Shown here piece after piece: positions 42,469 through 42,687 of a stretch of DNA of 42,687 bases (position 1 is the stretch's first letter; the number at the start of each line of letters is the position of its first letter). The stretch is taken from NCBI GenBank assembly GCA_021794355.1, contig JAJYRA010000010.1, positions 1-42,687 of the forward strand. Direction: 5' to 3'. The stretch is from Thermoplasmata archaeon (GTDB taxonomy: Archaea; Thermoplasmatota; Thermoplasmata; Thermoplasmatales; Thermoplasmataceae). Below the pieces are notes generated by a model. It was not told the origin of the DNA and did no database searches. It saw only the letters and a list, made by a program, of their open reading frames with translations. The position numbers and the translations under genes were made by a program.

Positions 42469-42687
42469 TTATGTTGGTACGGAATTTAATATTTTTCCAG
42501 GATAGGGTATCTTCATCTTATCAAGTATATTCCTGGCGTTTTCCGATTCAGATCTGAGTGTAATTATGCCATCTGCTGTTTTTACAGGTATTGCTTTCAG
42601 TTCTGATAACATATCTGATATGACTGATATGGTCATCTTATCATTCATGGATTTCTCGAACAGTCTTGCAATGAGTAGGGAGAGAAC
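42469..42687 (-). CDS. IS transposase, C-terminal part (cut by window edge)
   Basis: 72 residues on the minus strand entering from the right edge: LLIARLFEKSMNDKMTISVI then SDMLSELKAIPVKTADG and a short tail. This is the end of an IS1634/IS4-like DDE transposase (final helix, ...L.ELK.I, then a short beta end). Whether the element is complete lies outside the window. Copy 7 of the 34-nt repeat would be near this element's end. Confidence 0.6.
   Translation of the reverse strand, partial: VLSLLIARLFEKSMNDKMTISVISDMLSELKAIPVKTADGIITLRSESENARNILDKMKIPYPGKILNSVPT

Overview
ORGANISM. The window reads as an archaeal chromosome, most likely a member of the Thermoplasmatales (Ferroplasma, Acidiplasma or Cuniculiplasma type). 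Visible evidence: many genes start only a few bases after the expected start site of a TATA-box promoter (leaderless), serine tRNA-GGA is encoded without CCA, and there are archaeal-type DUF234 ATPases, Orc1/Cdc6 remnants, PIN-domain toxins and an ars operon. The genus is an inference; no rRNA or marker gene is present.

LAYOUT. (1) 1-4934: an oligopeptide-type ABC transporter operon. It has one short permease that looks like a DppB/DppC hybrid and two ATPases with altered catalytic motifs, then a multi-spanning membrane protein. (2) 5007-6980: a large membrane protein with a C-terminal ferredoxin domain; its N-terminal half is related to the membrane protein that faces it. (3) 7028-9042: arsenic operon arsR-arsC-arsB with a palindromic operator. 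(4) 9592-12035: an ABC-2 exporter behind a perfect palindrome. (5) 12290-14880: IS remnant, tRNA-Ser, universal stress protein, PiT phosphate transporter. (6) 14977-20412: accessory zone with a nonsense-interrupted SnoaL-like gene, intact vapBC, intact abiE pair, a SAM methyltransferase, and a dead vapBC. (7) 20631-22715: membrane protein, sulfide:quinone reductase-like flavoprotein and DsrE-like protein, probably sulfur handling. (8) 23102-26830: DUF234 ATPase, TPR protein, IS remnant, intact vapBC. (9) 26888-31452: a 4.6-kb island between two near-identical 34-nt direct repeats. It holds small membrane/zinc-ribbon genes, a structured GC-rich region, a MjaI-like restriction-modification system and a broken orc1/cdc6. 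(10) 31531-33470: inverted-repeat element, broken DUF4143 gene, small wHTH and Cys-rich genes, ChrB-domain protein. (11) 33949-38375: MFS transporter, ST7-like TPR protein with a HEAT-like partner, PAP2-like membrane protein. (12) 38651-42687: decayed VapBC, DUF4870-like protein, orphan antitoxin, broken RelE, zinc-ribbon protein and the end of an IS transposase.

HOW IT WORKS TOGETHER. The core theme is metal/metalloid and sulfur stress (arsRCB, ChrB domain, SQR-DsrE) set among toxin-antitoxin and restriction modules in different states of preservation. The most striking pattern is a 34-nt repeat, seven copies all in the same orientation. Three consecutive copies delimit vapBC and abiE like cassettes, and another two bracket the restriction-modification/orc1 island. 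Around these lie at least six genes broken by in-frame stops using all three stop codons, so this is decay and not recoding.
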